Of a stretch of DNA of 64,000 bases, positions 20,791-32,421 are shown one piece after another (the first letter of the stretch is position 1; every line of letters begins with the position of its first letter). Location: assembly GCA_032716605.1 (NCBI GenBank), contig CM064501.1, positions 21,604,358 to 21,668,357 of the forward strand, read 5' to 3'. Source of the DNA: Paralithodes platypus (taxonomy: Eukaryota; Arthropoda; Malacostraca; Decapoda; Lithodidae). The notes under the pieces were generated by a model that was not told the origin of the DNA, ran no database searches, and was given only the letters and a program-made list of their open reading frames with translations. The position numbers and the translations under genes are program-made.

Positions 20791-22932
20791 ATGGCGAGAG
20801 GAGTGAAGGGTGCGTGAGTAGCTCTCTCCCTGTGTATCATCCTCCTCAACATCCAGAGGGGCTGTGCCGATATAAAGGTGCAGAGGGGACCGGTAGTGTA
20901 CCAGGTCAACACTAAACAAGTATTAAGGGACAACGTCACACAGAAATCACACATAAGTGAACCTTCTGTCACCATTCCTGCCTGGTCAAGTTTATATATC
21001 GGGAAGACACAGCGGCTTGCCAAGTACTCTGGCACAACCTCGCTACAACACCTATTGTGCTACACTCTAATTAGCTGCGGAGATGTAGAGACCAACCCCG
21101 GCCCGAGTTCAACACTGAAGAAACCTCACCACCAACCAAGTAAGACAGACACCGTCATTTCAACAGTCCCTAGCAGAAAAATTCGTTATTACAAACCGGG
21201 CCTACAGGTACCCCGGCCTCCCGTCACGCTCCAATTCAACCCACAACACATCCCAACACGGTCGGCGACCCAGTCTCCCGTCACGTTCCAATTCAACCCA
21301 CAACACAACCCAACACTATCGGTGGCTCAACATGTAACTGGAGCAGCTAGGAAGAAAGGTATCAGTCGCAACAACATCAACAATGGAGCAGCATTAGCAG
21401 CCAGGAATAAGGACAACATCATCAAACAGCAAATACAGGTGGGGCTGGGAGGGGTCATAGGGGGAGACATAGCCACAGACAGTCCCCAACCCCCGCGCTC
21501 ACACCCTAGCAGCACAGCTGATCACCACACCGCCAGACGTACGATGAACAATAAAAGGAAGCTATGTACAGTGTGCGATATTACATTCAACAAAAGGGGT
21601 CCAACATCACAATGTAGTATTTGTAATGAAATAGTACACAATCGATGTACTTATGTTACCAGCAGAAAAGAAGTGGAATGCGATAAATGCAGGGAATTAG
21701 CTATTACCCACTCCACCGACACTACATTACCCACAGCATTATCATTAATACCACAGATATCGGCGACCCATGTAGCACAACATGCAACAAGAACAACAAT
21801 AAAAACAGGTAGCACTCGCAAATACATCAACAGGGAAGCAGCATCAACGGACAATGAAAACAACAACAACAACAACAGCAAACAAACACAGCCCGACCGC
21901 GAGTATCCCCTACCCTCTCCCACACAAACAGCTGATCGACGCGGACCAAACCACACCTCCAGTCGTATGATAAACAGTAAGAAAAAACTATGTATAGTCT
22001 GTAATATTGGTTTCAACAATAGGAGTTCACTTTTACAATGCAACAGTTGTAATGAAATTGTTCATAACCGATGTACTTACGTTAACAGTAGAAACGAAGT
22101 TGAATGTGTTAAATGTGGGAACTCAGCTGTACAACATCGCGAAACCATTTGTTTTATTTGTGAATCACTCATAACACGACGTCAGAAGATCCAAAACTGT
22201 GTAAAGTGTAAACATGTAGCTCACATGAAGTGCATCTCTAAGAAGACCAACAGTGAAGAACGGGAATTCCTTTGCAATAAGTGTGCCTTGCATTCATTAC
22301 CGAATATTAATGTAAATGATCCAAGTATTAAAAACTCAGAATCCAGCCAGGGCACATTCAAAATCAAAGATGAATACAGAGTGTTCACCAACAAAGGGAT
22401 CCATCTTATCCACATTAACGCCAGATCAATGTACCATAAATTGTCAGAAATAAACTTGTTAGCTAATAAGGCCAAAGCTTCAATAATTGCAATCACAGAA
22501 ACCTGGATGGATTCAAGTATAAACGATGGTGAAATAATCATTCAAGGTTTCAATATGGTTAGGAATGATCGCAATAGGCATGGGGGAGGAGTATGTCTGT
22601 ATGTAAAAAACAACCTCACAAACACAACTAGGACCGATCTCCATGTAGAAAATCACGAAGCTCTGTGGATCGACCTACACCTGCCGAGGACAAGACCCAT
22701 CACAATTGGGGTATGCTATAGGCCACCAGACGACACACAATTCTTGACCAAATTTGAACGAACTTTGTCATTGCTAGACCCTCGGAATGAATCCATCATA
22801 CTAGGAGATTTTAACCTGTGTTACAAACAACGAAATAATAGGCTTGTACGAGAATATAGGCATATACTGACAATCACAAACAACTCATCACAACCCCCAC
22901 ATGTATCTCTGAGAACACTGCCACAATATTAG
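20791..22932 (+). pseudogene. CR1-like ORF N-terminal part: leader, 2A, three PHD-like fingers, endonuclease start
   Basis: The likely start is the ATG at 20791 (GCCAAGATGG, strong context). A TGA at 20815 in the same frame, probably from CGA, interrupts it. After that comes a hydrophobic stretch VALSLCIILL, then GDVETNPGP at 21079-21105. Three Cys/His fingers follow (CTVC...CSIC...HNRC...CDKC; CIVC...CNSC...HNRC...CVKC; CFIC...CVKC...HMKC...CNKC). The endonuclease follows (HLIHINARSMYHKL, IAITETWMDSSI, GGGVCLYVKN, ILGDFNLCYK). The frame is lost near 22880. Confidence 0.85.
21079..21105 (+). other. 2A-like ribosome-skipping peptide
   Basis: The encoded GDVETNPGP fits the D-x-E-x-N-P-G-P consensus exactly, preceded by the hydrophobic LLCYTLISC. 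2A-like sequences are known in LINEs of several marine invertebrates. Skipping between Gly and Pro would release an N-terminal peptide of about 100 residues from the main polyprotein. Confidence 0.82.
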
Positions 22933-24225
22933 ACCACATAAACTGTAACAGAGAGGACAAAATATCCCAATCAGGGGTTATACAGACTGGGATAAGTGAT
23001 CACTTCGTCACATATTGCACACGGAAAACCACAAAAATTACCCTAGAGAATCACAAGGTTATCAAAACAAGGTCACTCAGAAACTACAATAAAGAAACAT
23101 TTCTGGACATTTTATGGAATACAGACTTGTCTCCAGTGTTTGGAAGTACAAACGTTAATGATGCATGGGTTGGCTTCAGAACCATCATCACAAACATCCT
23201 AGACGAAATAGCTCCTCTGAAAGACATACGAATTAAAGCAAGGTCAGACCCATGGATCAACAATGACATACTACACCATCTGGAACACAGAGACAATCTG
23301 TTAAAAAGGCTAGCGAAACATAGACAGGATCAAGGTCTGAAACATTAGTTCAACAGGGCCAGGAATAAACTAAGTAGGAAAATAAAATCAGCGAAAACTA
23401 ATTATTTTCACAATAAGGCAGAGGAATATCAGAATAACCCAAAGAAACTATGGAGGCACCTAAAAACAACAGGCTACAGCAACACGACAAGGGATTCGTC
23501 TAATACTAATATTGCTCTCACCATTAATGATCAGGTTTGCCACGATAAACGACAAATTTCAACCTACTTCAACTCCTTCTTCACTTCCATAGCAAACACA
23601 CTTGCACAGAACCTACCTCAACCTCTCAATAAATACACGACAACAACGGCCACCTTTCGTAATTTCTACAGAGATAAAGACATACACCCAAACACATTTG
23701 GATTGCAAAATGTTACACCAAAATACACTTTTGACGAGCTGTCTAACCTAAATGTACATAAGAGCACAGGACCAGACAAAATTCCTGCCAAATTTCTACG
23801 AGATGGAGCCATTGGTATAGCAGGCCCCCTAACCCACATCATCAACTTGTCAATTAACACCAACACTGTACCTGCTGAACTGAAGGAAGCTATTGTAACC
23901 CCTCTATTCAAGAAAGGAAATAAACTAGAAGTTGGCAACTACAGACCAGTTAGCATATTATGTATTGTATCTAAAATCCTTGAAAGAGCGGTATACACCC
24001 AAATTGAACACTACCTCAAACAAAATGATCTATTCTATAAGTTTCAATCAGGTTTCAGATGCATGTACTCGACAGACTCCTGTCTCATCCACTTAACGGA
24101 TCACATTCGTAAAGAAATGTCTAAAGGTAACTACACCGGTATGGTTCTTCTTGATCTACAAAAAGCGTTTGACACAGTAGACCATGATATCCTATGTAAT
24201 AAACTACAAGCAATGGGCATGGGTC
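22885..24225 (+). pseudogene. CR1-like endonuclease end and RT N-terminal half
   Basis: After a frameshift the reading frame continues the endonuclease (ENTATILDHINC, TGISDHFVTYC with the catalytic SDH block). It then has a connector with one TAG at 23346, and RT (STGPDKIPAKFLRDGA, TPLFKKGNKLEVGNYRPV, VLLDLQKAFDTVDH with the first RT Asp). It is lost again by frameshift at about 24225. Confidence 0.87.
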
Positions 24226-24226
24226 T

Positions 24227-25273
24227 GTGAACTGGTTTAAATCTTATCTTATTGGTAGAACACAAAGAGTCAAAATTGATGATAATATATCTGATCCTAT
24301 GCCAATTAACTGTGGGGTCCCGCAGGGAAGCATCCTTGGTCCCTTACTCTTTCTCTGTTATGTGAACGACATGGAACTGAGCGTCTCATGTAAATTATTA
24401 CTGTATGCAGACAACAGCGTGCTTCTGGTTTCAGGAAAAGACCCAATAAGTATTGCCGCTTCACTTTCCAAAGAACTAGAATCATGTAGTGAATGGCTAG
24501 TGGACAATAGACTATCTCTTCACCTGGGCAAGACGGAAGCCATCTTATGTGGAACAAAACACAAACTGAAAGACATTGTGGGCTTCTCGGTCAACTGTAA
24601 TGATATTCCTATAACAACAGTGTCACAAGTTAAATATCTCGGACTAAAACTGGAAGCGAGTTTGTCAGGTGAAACAATTTTGGAATCTATCCTGAGTAAG
24701 TGTAGAGCACATATAAAATACCTGTATAGACAGGTGGGATGCTTGCCCGCGGCGACCAAAAAGACCCTCTGCCAAGCGCTTGTTCAATGTAATTTTGACT
24801 ATTCTGTGTCATCCTGGTACTCTGCATCATCTAAATCAGCACAGCACAAACTTCAGGTCACTCAAAATAAAATGGTTAGGTTCATGCTGAACCTAGGACC
24901 CAGATCACATGTTGGCCAGGAATAACTTCAGTCACTAGGTATGCTCAATGTCTTTGACAGGGCCAAACAAATCAGGCTCACTAATGCCTTCAAAATGTTC
25001 TATGACAGAGCTCCAGAGTATCTAAAGAATGATTTTGTTAAAGCAAATGAGAGGAGTGGACATAATACAAGATACAGGATGTTTAATTTTAAAGTCCCGA
25101 GAATCCAAGGACAGGGTAAGCAAACATTCTTCTTCACTGCCATCAAAGACTGGAACGACCTACCCCAATCAGTCCGTGAAAAGAGAACAATGTATTCCTT
25201 CAGACGTAGCCTGAAGGAACACCTGAACCGGACAGCTGCGAGAAGGGAGCACCAAGCTTATGTCTACTACTAA
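24227..25273 (+). pseudogene. CR1-like RT C-terminal half
   Basis: It continues with NWFKSYLIGRTQRV and GVPQGSILGPLLF, then LLLYADNSVLLV, where the usual YADD reads YADN, so a catalytic Asp is lost. Thumb blocks follow. A TAA at 24923-24925 interrupts, and the same frame resumes (LQSLGMLNVFDRAKQIRL, FFFTAIKDWNDLPQSVRE) to a natural end at 25273. Confidence 0.88.
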
Positions 25274-25561
25274 ATACGACATAAGAGATAGACAAACCAA
25301 ACTGAAATGATTACTGATTACGGATTACTGATATTTACTATAGGATGTAAGGTATCTTAAAATAACCCCCTAGAAATACTTTCTCTAAAGTATCTATTTC
25401 TTTATCCTCCATATTTCCCCAGCTAACCTAATCCCACAAGGACCCCAATGGAAATACGCCTAACGGCCTTATTGGGCTATCCTTAGTTGGAATTATGCAA
25501 GGCTGGTACATGTTATATTTGTAACATACTATGTGGTACCAACTCTGTAAATTGCTAACTG

Positions 25562-25583
25562 AATAAATATTATTATTATTATT
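25562..25583 (+). repeat. CR1-like LINE 3-prime end: AATAAA and (ATT)n
   Basis: AATAAA at 25562 followed by about five ATT units, then the AGCA flank. Short microsatellite tails are typical of CR1/L2 elements. Confidence 0.7.
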
Positions 25584-25587
25584 AGCA

Positions 25588-26113
25588 GTACAGGCTACTT
25601 TCACTTGTTTCCCTCCCTTATCAGAGGTACACCAACATCAACTTCTGTTCCTTGTATTTCCTTCATGACTCCATCCATATATATATTGAACAACCATAGG
25701 GACATCACACACCTTTGCTTCAACCCAACATTCAGGTCAAAGAACTTGCTCTGCTCATTCTCCACATTTACTGATGCCTTTGCACCCTCATACATGCTCT
25801 TCACTGTTTTCAGCAACTTGCCGCCTACTCCGTATAGTCTCAGTACTTTCCACAAACTTTCTCTATCAACTCTTTCATAGGCCTTCTCCAAATCCATTAA
25901 TGCAGCATACAACTTATGTCCCTTCTCCAAATATTTCTTCACAACACATTTCAGGGCAAAAATCTGATCTACACATCCTCTTCCCTTCCTAAACCCGCCC
26001 TGCTCGTCACCTATCCATTTCTCCGTTCTCGCTCTCACTCTATCGATCACTACACTACTGTACACCTTCCCTATTACGCTTAGAAGGCATATACCCCGGT
26101 GGTTACCACACAC
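25588..26113 (-). pseudogene. RTE-like RT fingers and palm
   Basis: The minus strand reads NHRGICLLSVIGKVYSSVV, FRKGRGCVDQIFALK, ALMDLEKAYERVDRESLWK (first catalytic Asp) and GLKQRCVMSLWLFNIYMDGV (normally Q-G-C-x-x-S-P; here decayed), then breaks off at the CR1 insertion shortly before the LFADD active-site motif. It is the upstream partner of 20066-20770. Confidence 0.87.
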
Positions 26114-26201
26114 TCCTCTTTCCTCTTTACCCTTATACAGGGGGACTATTATGCCTGTCTTCCAGTCATCAGGTGCACTCCCTTTCTCCCATGCTAGTTT
26201 T

Positions 26202-26425
26202 TTACATTTTCCATACCCATTCGATCACTATCTCACCACCATACCTCAGCATTTCCCCACACACTCCATCTATTCCTGATGCTTTCCCCATCTTCACTCT
26301 ATTCATGGCTTCATACACTTCTGACCTTCTGATCCCCACCTCCTCCTCCACTACTTCTCTTCTCCTCTCTACCATACCCCATCCAACTATGTTTGCTGGT
26401 GCTTCATTCCTTACATTCCTTACTG
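26202..26425 (-). pseudogene. RTE-like RT N-terminal region
   Basis: The minus frame reads VRNEAPANIVG, then EEEVGIRRSEVYEAMNRVKM and GKASGIDGVCGEMLRYGG, the standard block before RT fingers. A SINE sits directly upstream (26426-26560). The frame ends at a stop near 26202, and the following block starts at 26113 in another frame. Confidence 0.8.
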
Positions 26426-26560
26426 TCTTCGTGGTGCGATGCATAAGGTGTTGATTTTCGGTGTGAGCATCCTGGATTCGAATCCACGGACTGCCACATG
26501 TGTTTGTAAATTTCATTAATCGATTTTAGGAATATAGTTGGTTGTTGGAAGGAACATAAT
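26426..26560 (+). repeat. tRNA-derived SINE-like insertion
   Basis: It interrupts the RTE-like frame between ...HFKELLN and VRNEAPAN. It has a Pol III B-box GGATTCGAATCC (26474-26485) and an A-box-like TGGTGCGATGC about 40 bp before it, followed by an AT-rich non-tRNA body. It does not fold as a complete tRNA by eye, so it is a SINE or tRNA pseudogene. Confidence 0.55.
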
Positions 26561-26569
26561 AATTTAGCA

Positions 26570-27123
26570 ATTCCTTGAAGTGCTCAATCCATCTTTCGAT
26601 TCTCTCTTGTTTCTCGGTTATCACTCGCCCATTTTTATCTTTCACAACCTTACTATTTCCCTTGCTACCCTCCCTAACTTTCTTGACCTCTTTTCAGAAC
26701 ATTTTCTTACACTCCCTCCATTTTCCACATAGATTCTTTCCAAATTCCTCATTTGCTCTTCTCTTACTTTTCTTCACTACTCTCTTCACCACTCTCTTTT
26801 CTCCAAGTACCTCGCTCTTTTCAGTCTCTCCAAATCTTCATTCCCTCTACTACCCAACTCTATTTGCTTTCTTCTTGTCTTCAACAGCTATTTTTACCTC
26901 TTCAGTCCACCACGCTGTACCCTTCACTTCCCTTCCTCTTCTCCTTACTCCAAACATCTCCTCACATGCTGCACAGATCTCTTCCTTAAACACTCACCTC
27001 CTCCACTTCCTCCATACTCTCCAGGTCAAACCTACCTAGTCGTCTCTCTACTGCTCGCTTGAATGCTTTCCTGATCTCCTCCTCCTGCAACCTCTCCACC
27101 CTCTTCACCACTCCACCTTCCTC
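26570..27123 (-). pseudogene. RTE-like connector between endonuclease and RT, decayed
   Basis: Fragments such as KVVKDKNGRVITEKQERIERW (26650-26580) read on the minus strand. The rest has stops and frame changes. Long plus-strand frames here are antisense shadows. Confidence 0.6.
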
Positions 27124-27462
27124 TCACCTACCTCCAGCTCTCCCCACCCACTTCTTTTGTATCCTAATTTTAGCTACTACTACATAGTGGTCAGACTGAC
27201 CCCTCCCCCCAATACCCCTATACACCCTAGCATCCAGCACAGCATTCTTCATTCGTTCATCCTCACAAATATAATCAATCAGTGCCTTTCGTTCCTCCAC
27301 TGTCCCATTCCTCCTCCTCCTCACCACTTTCCATGTGTACCTGTGTATTATTCTGTGTCGGAAGAAGGTGTTGGCTATCCACAGCCTCCTCCCCACACAT
27401 ACGTCCACAAGTGAACTACCATTCCCATCTACCTCTGATGGTACACCCCACCATCCCACCAC
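27124..27462 (-). pseudogene. RTE-like endonuclease C-terminal part
   Basis: The frame reads GRRLWIANTFFRHRIIHRYTW, ALIDYICEDERMKNAVLDARV and GRGQSDHYVVVAKI. The SDH catalytic block of AP-like endonucleases is present. The N-terminal half of the endonuclease is missing, giving a 5-prime truncation near 27470. Confidence 0.82.
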
Positions 27463-27589
27463 TCCATCTACAGGCTTTAATGGGCTAATAATGCCAGGAT
27501 ATTTCCAGGACGTACCTTTACGACAACCGCAACAAAAGGGTTAATTACATTACCGCTCACCAACATGCCATAAAAACATCTTCGCTAGC

Positions 27590-27665
27590 ACTGTATGAAT
27601 ATTTCTATTTTCAAAATATGGAATGGAAGCAGTGCCTATTGAGTGAGAAGCTTAATAGATGGCGT
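27590..27665 (+). repeat. Short copy of the CACTGTATGAATAT dispersed repeat
   Basis: ACTGTATGAATATTTC...CAATATGGAATGG...GCAGTGCCTATTGAGTGAG...AATAGATGGCG resembles the middle of the longer copies at 40316-40773 and 43073-43480. It is followed by a (GA)n run. Confidence 0.55.
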
Positions 27666-27689
27666 GAGAGAGAGAGAGAGAGATTTGTC

Positions 27690-28945
27690 CAATATTACAA
27701 GATAGTGGCGATATGGCTTCGAGAAGTTGAAACTGCAATTTGCTGTATGAAAAAGTGTTGTATGTCTGTAAAGACATGACTACGAACGAGCCGGTTGCGT
27801 AACTTCCCTGTCTCACCTGTCCCGTCTCAATTGCCATCTGGAATATGATATAATTTCATTGTGTTGATCGATCAAATCTACAAGCCTACAGTATATCCAG
27901 ACGTAAATGTAGAATATATATAAATTGATATACTGTATATAGTCTGTACACCTTTGAATTCAAATGGATAAAATCATCAAATGTTAGTAAGAATATAATT
28001 AATAAGACACTATATAAAGAAGAGACAAGTTGATTAAAGAAAAAACACTTTTCATCAATTACCATTATCCAATTTTGGGGAAGCATGTTCATGAGAAAAA
28101 AATATAATACCTTCCACAAAACTTTTGCATTTCCCTAGAAGTACATTCAAAATCAACAATTCACCGGCAGCGTTCCTAATAAAGAAAAACTTCATTATTA
28201 AGTTAATATATGACACATCTTTGATAGTCCTCATGTGCTTCCTATAGCCCGTGACTATGGTCTGTTCACAAAAAAATAGGCCAGAAATCTTATCCTTTAA
28301 TTGGCGGCGCGCAACATATGTCGAGTGAAATAAATTTGGACTATGTGGCGGTGCACGACAGCTGTCGAGTGCCATTTTCAGCACGTAATGTTGCTGAGAG
28401 AGAGAGCTGAGTGGTGGGACGAGCCTAGTAACCTTATGACCGCTCCCCACGACCACCGTGGACCTACTGAACTGTATCCCACCCTTCTCCCCCCTTTCTC
28501 ACTCGCTACACAGGGAATTATGTACGGAAATTACCTTATTTTAGGGTTTTTGCACTCGTGTTGCACGATCGTTGCAAGAGAACCAGCGGTCGTACAAGGA
28601 TGGTTCGGATGTCATTGGAAAGCTCTGTTTACGCTCTTTCAGGGATAGATACTTGTTTTACGCTCTGGATCTTGTTTATGCATGAAAATGAGCACGGAAA
28701 CAACCCTATTTAGGGTAAAAAAAAAACGCTGTGCGGTACGGTGTAAAATACACACCACCGCTCTTAAGGCGTTAAGTCTAACCTCTCGTAACTCAGGAAA
28801 GGCTGGAACAAACAGGATTATTGTTCACACCTATTTACTGGTTGCCTCATCCCAAATGGTAGAAATAACAGCTCAATTACTTAAGTCCTATTTTAGTTAA
28901 GAGAGGTTGGGGTCAGGATTTCTGGCTGACCTATAATGAAAACAG
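27690..28945. other. No gene recognised
   Basis: Only short frames with no motif. A segment ending CCGCTCTTAAGGCGTTAAG near 28758-28775 looks like a MITE terminus, but no partner end was found. Confidence 0.35.
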
Positions 28946-28950
28946 TATAG

Positions 28951-28973
28951 TTGTTGTTGTTGTTGTTGTTGTT
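28951..28973. repeat. (TTG)n microsatellite
   Basis: About eight TTG units beside a GC-rich segment. Open frames encoding Asn or Gln runs here are repeat artefacts. Confidence 0.9.
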
Positions 28974-28974
28974 C

Positions 28975-30665
28975 CCCAAGCTGCCTGGCCGAACAGCCCC
29001 AAGACCCCGACCAAGGCCAAGGCCATAACCGAGCGCCCCCACAGAACCCTCCCTGCCTACCACAATAAAGCCTGGGTGACCGAAGCCACTCCATGGCGGG
29101 GAGCTGAGGAGGGTGCGGAAACGCCCGGGAAACCAAAGCCCCACCCAGGGCCCTGTGCCCCTCCGCAATTATGAAGAGAAAGTTGAGGGGCAAAGGAAAA
29201 ATGTGACGCTTTGGCTTCCAATCTTGGTAGATTGGGAGGTCAATCCACGGAAAAGACGCCGTCACTTGAGATCTAGGAAAAACATAAGTAAAAGGAACAG
29301 TCGGAGTAAGCTATGGGTATGGCAGAGATCGCTCAGTTCTCACTCTGATAGACCAGCCCATCACCATAAACAGTATAGTACTATTTGTTTCATGTCATAC
29401 AAGTGCCGAGTTAAGTCCCTGTTAGTAGATTTCACACACATTATTATCAAGGTTTTTGGCTAACTAATTACTTTTGCTATTCATAAAACTGGCAGGAGGG
29501 TGGGAATAGTTTTTCTAAGCAGACTACTCTCTAAAAATTCAAGGGTATACAATGGGTATGAAAGAAGTATATATATTCATTGGGTATTCTATTTACCTTT
29601 GTATTTTATATTAAATGGCCTTATTACTACAAATATAAGTATATAAGGGTATAGAATTATATACTCTGTATTTACCCATTTCCTACCCATAATTTTAGAC
29701 GTTCTAGGACAACTCAATGCTAGAAGTGTGTAAATTATACAAACATATGGGCATAAAGAAGGTATGAAAACGGTAAGTAAAGTGAAATATTATACCCTTA
29801 TAAAGGTATACTGGCAGTAACAAACCCATCTGACATAAGGAGAGAAAGGTAAATTTCGATCAATGTACCAAGTGATTTGATATGCCTTTTGAATACCTTT
29901 TTTTGTTTGTGTGTGTGTGTGTGTGTGTGAGAGTGTGTGTTGAGCTTGTCAACCAGCTTACACTGTAAACTTTTTGTGTACAATATAGAACACATAGACG
30001 TGTAACTATTGCTCATAATAAGTGTATACTATTCGTTTTTGTGTAACAGTTTGAACAATTCTAGGGACTTTTTAAGAACATAATTATTTATGATGCATAT
30101 TATAAATATATTTTGTAATGAATGTCATATCAAAGTGACTTACTTAGATTTGTTCTAATTTATACTCTAAATACGTATACCAGTTTTGTTGATAGTTATG
30201 TGTCCTATAAAGCACACTCATATTGGGATATGAGGCATACAGATTACATATTATCTGTTAATGTTCATTTCCACATTCTCAAGTTCCAAATTCCGAATTA
30301 AGTCTTTCATACATACAGTGAACAGCTTTGGTGATTTTGTGTCGTCTTGTATTACACCTTCTTAATCCTTCCAATATTAGGATACCTGTCTTGAATATAT
30401 TCTGGCTATCATTAAACAATTTTATTCAGCTTATAGGGATAAAATGTTTCTCAATTTACCTTTTACCCACTACATATTCTTAATAAACTGCTTGAAATCG
30501 TCTACTGATAGTCGGAATAATGTGAAAACATGTCCTCATATACAGAAAATGCTAATTGGTATTTATTTTCTCACTGTCCTTGTGAAGTTATATGCTTATT
30601 ATTCCAAGGGTATGTTTTACTCTGTTTATGTGCAGTTCTTTTCTATTCCTGCATATATAATTGTT
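28975..30665. other. No gene recognised; contains a (GT)n tract
   Basis: A GC-rich block (28975-29170) of unknown origin is followed by AT-rich sequence. A (GT)n tract with a GAGA break lies at 29908-29940. No motif-bearing ORF was found. Confidence 0.4.
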
Positions 30666-30669
30666 TTCA

Positions 30670-30790
30670 TAACAGATCATGGTCGAGTGGATACGGTGCC
30701 CAACTCGCAGAATTATCGGAGAGAGTGGGTTCGAATCCTGGTAATTATACCTCTCTCCCAACCTGTCTGACATTATCGTCGTAACTTATG
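30670..30790 (+). repeat. tRNA-derived SINE-like sequence
   Basis: An A-box TGGTCGAGTGG (30680-30690) and a B-box GGTTCGAATCC (30728-30738) are 48 bp apart and match the Pol III internal promoter consensus. The acceptor stem ends do not pair and the sequence runs on into a non-tRNA tail, so I call a SINE or tRNA pseudogene. Confidence 0.6.
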
Positions 30791-30937
30791 AATGTCATAC
30801 ACAGATATGACTGTGACTAAGGGGTCAAAGCAATGAAATATTACTAACATACTGATAACTTTTACTGATTTGGGTTCGATACCATATATATACACATACC
30901 GGTATATGATTTATCGCTGTCCCTCCCTCTATGCGCG

Positions 30938-30938
<1 letters not shown>

Positions 30939-31014
<76 letters not shown>

Positions 31015-31026
31015 TCTATATATACA

Positions 31027-31094
<68 letters not shown>
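30939..31094. repeat. (AC)n/(AT)n microsatellite
   Basis: A short AC run, then two long AT blocks split by CTCTATATATACAG. It abuts the left inverted end at 31104. Confidence 0.95.
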
Positions 31095-31099
<5 letters not shown>

Positions 31100-31303
31100 T
31101 ACATACAGGGTGTATTGAAAAAAACCACTTACAGACTTCAAGTGCTAAGTAGCCTACCGAATAAAAAAACAAGTTCACTTTATTCTATAACAAAATAACA
31201 AATAATAAATAAATAATGATTTACAGGATATAAAGTAAAATATTCAGTGTCGTCCAAGCATGGGTTATAATCCGAACACTGGCATTGGTCTCCCCTTTCA
31301 TGC

Positions 31304-31540
<237 letters not shown>

Positions 31541-32418
31541 TCCCTCATCTCCCAGTTTATACCCAGGAATATTGAATTATAAACATAATTAGTTTTCAGG
31601 GTGAAGCAATGTAAGTAATATTCCCTGTATACACCGTTTACAACTCAAATTATTTTATGTTATTTTTTATTTTATTTTTTAAATCAACATAGGAAAGACC
31701 AAAGGCATCTTGGATGAAACAAATTACGATCCTCAAGTGGTCTGCAGACATTACTGTCATATGTTAGTAAATAAAAAAAGCAATGCTGAATGATAAAAAT
31801 ACCAAAACAATGTGGGCATTACAAAATGATTGCCTAATGTTATTTAATTAATTGTACAGTAGTGAACATTAATTCAAATACAAACTTATTTGAAGCGGGT
31901 TCGGGTTGAATTGAATCTCCTTACTAATTCTTACTGAGCATTTGCATTTCAGAGATTTGTTTAATAAGTTCGAGAATTCAAAATCAATCAGAATTAATTA
32001 CCACTACTGTACATGGTCATTACAGTGTAATAAGAGGAGATTAATTGAAATTATTTTAATTACCACCAACTGATATTATACAGAAATCAATCATACCCAG
32101 TATTTTTAATCTTTGAATCTTTATACCGAGTCGTCGTAAAACATTTTCGGAATTTCATTCAAGATAGGAAGATCATCCCGCAATGAATCTATGAATCAAG
32201 AACTACAGCATGCTTCATAAACGATTGAATTACCTTCAACTACGTTTGGATACTCGACCCAGACTTGGGCATCAGCATTACACCCCGTGACCAGAGTTGC
32301 AAATGTTACATATTTGTTTACGCTAATCTTTTTCAAATAATTAGTATTTTCCCGCTAACTACCTAATATCATCACTATATTCTAAGATACTTTGATTTCG
32401 TAATTTCTAATGTGTGAC
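31541..32418. other. No gene recognised
   Basis: AT-rich, with no motif-bearing ORF. It lies between the poly-C tract and the 4.7-kb TIR element. Confidence 0.4.
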
Positions 32419-32421
32419 TAG

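Larger units (their letters stand above)
20777..25583 (+). mobile_element. CR1/L2-like LINE, nearly full length
   Basis: 4,807 bp inserted in the RTE-like LINE. The short flank AGCA occurs at 20773-20776 and 25584-25587 and is probably a target duplication. Excising the LINE plus one AGCA restores the LFAD-coding sequence. It encodes an N-terminal leader with a 2A-like peptide, three PHD-like fingers, an endonuclease and an RT, and ends with AATAAATATT and a short ATT microsatellite. PHD-like fingers and this RT type fit CR1-like LINEs. Coding is broken by two frameshifts and several nonsense codons. Confidence 0.88.
19984..27470 (-). mobile_element. RTE-like LINE, interrupted and decayed
   Basis: Minus-strand pieces occur in order: endonuclease end (27462-27124), RT start (26425-26202), RT fingers and palm (26113-25588), then after the CR1 insertion RT thumb and C-terminus (20770-20066). 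The 3-prime end has a short TAGATAGATAGA tail near 19984. Domain order and the VFERGAATECEVKLN and SEAWTLVKRL type motifs fit RTE-like LINEs, though the clade is uncertain. The 5-prime end is truncated near 27470. Confidence 0.82.

Noticed and set aside
26575..27039. 154-codon Leu/Phe/Ser-rich plus-strand ORF resembling a membrane protein
   Set aside because: Antisense of the RTE-like connector; hydrophobicity comes from the reverse of a Lys/Glu-rich region.
18978..27539. One large TTAA-bounded element from TTAACCCTTTC (about 18976) to AAAAGGGTTAA (about 27541)
   Set aside because: Only about six terminal bases match, and the interval is explained by the RTE and CR1-like LINEs.
30678..30752. 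Functional tRNA gene
   Set aside because: A and B boxes are present, but the acceptor arms do not pair and no proper anticodon arm is evident, so it fits a SINE or pseudogene.
30825..31178. Long Tyr-Ile repeat ORFs on both strands (also at 37233, 40097, 42814, 43331, 63443)
   Set aside because: They are translations of (AT)n microsatellites, open in several frames on both strands, with no conserved flanks.
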